Source: Deltaproteobacteria bacterium
Lineage (GTDB): Bacteria > Desulfobacterota > Desulfarculia > JACQYL01
Length of the DNA: 64,000 nucleotides
NCBI GenBank assembly: GCA_016208165.1
Contig: JACQYL010000051.1
Span: 1-64,000 of the forward strand
Direction of reading: 5' to 3'
The notes below the pieces were generated by a model. It did no database searches and was not told where the DNA came from. It was given only the letters and a program-made list of their open reading frames with translations. A program made the translations under genes and the position numbers. Shown here one piece after another: positions 63,923 to 64,000 of this stretch; position 1 is the stretch's first letter; the number at the start of each line of letters is the position of its first letter.

Positions 63923-64000
63923 ATCGAACCCCTTTGAAAACGTTTTCTTTAAAATAGTCGCTTTTCACCATTTGTCAAGCGGGTTCTGTCTCCGCGGAAC

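Overview
The window looks like chromosomal DNA of a Desulfobacterota (deltaproteobacterial) anaerobe that oxidises aromatic and fatty acids. The main evidence is a set of genes for the strictly anaerobic benzoyl-CoA pathway (bamQ, bamA, bamR), a glutaconyl-CoA decarboxylase-type carboxyltransferase, a fused B12-dependent acyl-CoA mutase (icmF) and a ferredoxin-ASKHA corrinoid-activase-type protein. The housekeeping order miaB, DUF151 nuclease, PHP phosphoesterase, rsmD, ihfA fits the same group. I see no rRNA, tRNA, phage, IS element or CRISPR array. Species assignment is inference only.

Layout. 1-2.7 kb: a gene running off the left edge, a hairpin-rich repeat cluster, a damaged metallo-beta-lactamase-fold gene, a GNAT acetyltransferase and a zinc-finger protein. 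2.9-21.3 kb: GDP-mannose dehydratase, a secreted metzincin protease, a RemA-like (DUF370) regulator behind an exact 16-bp tandem repeat, penicillin-binding protein 1A, a large lipoprotein ending in a muramidase-like fold, a PAS histidine kinase, an MFS transporter, a cysteine-cluster protein, a secreted subtilase with three FnIII-like repeats, and thiS. 21.8-34.2 kb: aspS, ligA and the B12/acyl-CoA block (ASKHA protein, 66-aa cysteine-rich protein, icmF, TetR regulator with its own operator, SAM hydrolase, cobalamin adenosyltransferase). 34.2-39.5 kb: zinc-ribbon proteins, corA, a TIM-barrel isomerase, a secreted protein, a gene-free stretch with a possible small RNA, and a ferritin-like protein.

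40.2-53.8 kb is the aromatic/acyl-CoA region. A plus-strand operon (carboxymuconolactone-decarboxylase-like protein, 402-aa crotonase, gcdA, HMG-CoA-lyase-like protein) converges on a minus-strand series: SDR, bamQ, bamA, bamR, a membrane protein, an iron-sulfur-flavoprotein-like reductase and a two-component system. Together BamR, BamQ and BamA turn cyclohexadienoyl-CoA into 3-hydroxypimelyl-CoA; beta-oxidation would give glutaryl-CoA, and GcdA-type decarboxylation would lead to crotonyl-CoA. Benzoyl-CoA reductase, glutaryl-CoA dehydrogenase and the other decarboxylase subunits are not in the window. 53.8-64 kb: rlpA, ihfA, rsmD, PHP, DUF151, miaB, a disrupted rhomboid gene, a response regulator-GGDEF protein, a DUF4139 protein, more repeats, small cysteine-rich proteins, a flavodoxin and an FmdB protein.

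A recurring oddity is internal loss of coding sequence. The MBL-fold gene, the OmpR-type response regulator and the rhomboid gene each lack a conserved internal block while the flanking protein sequence is well preserved. This is either real gene decay or an assembly problem, and should be kept in mind when using these three entries.
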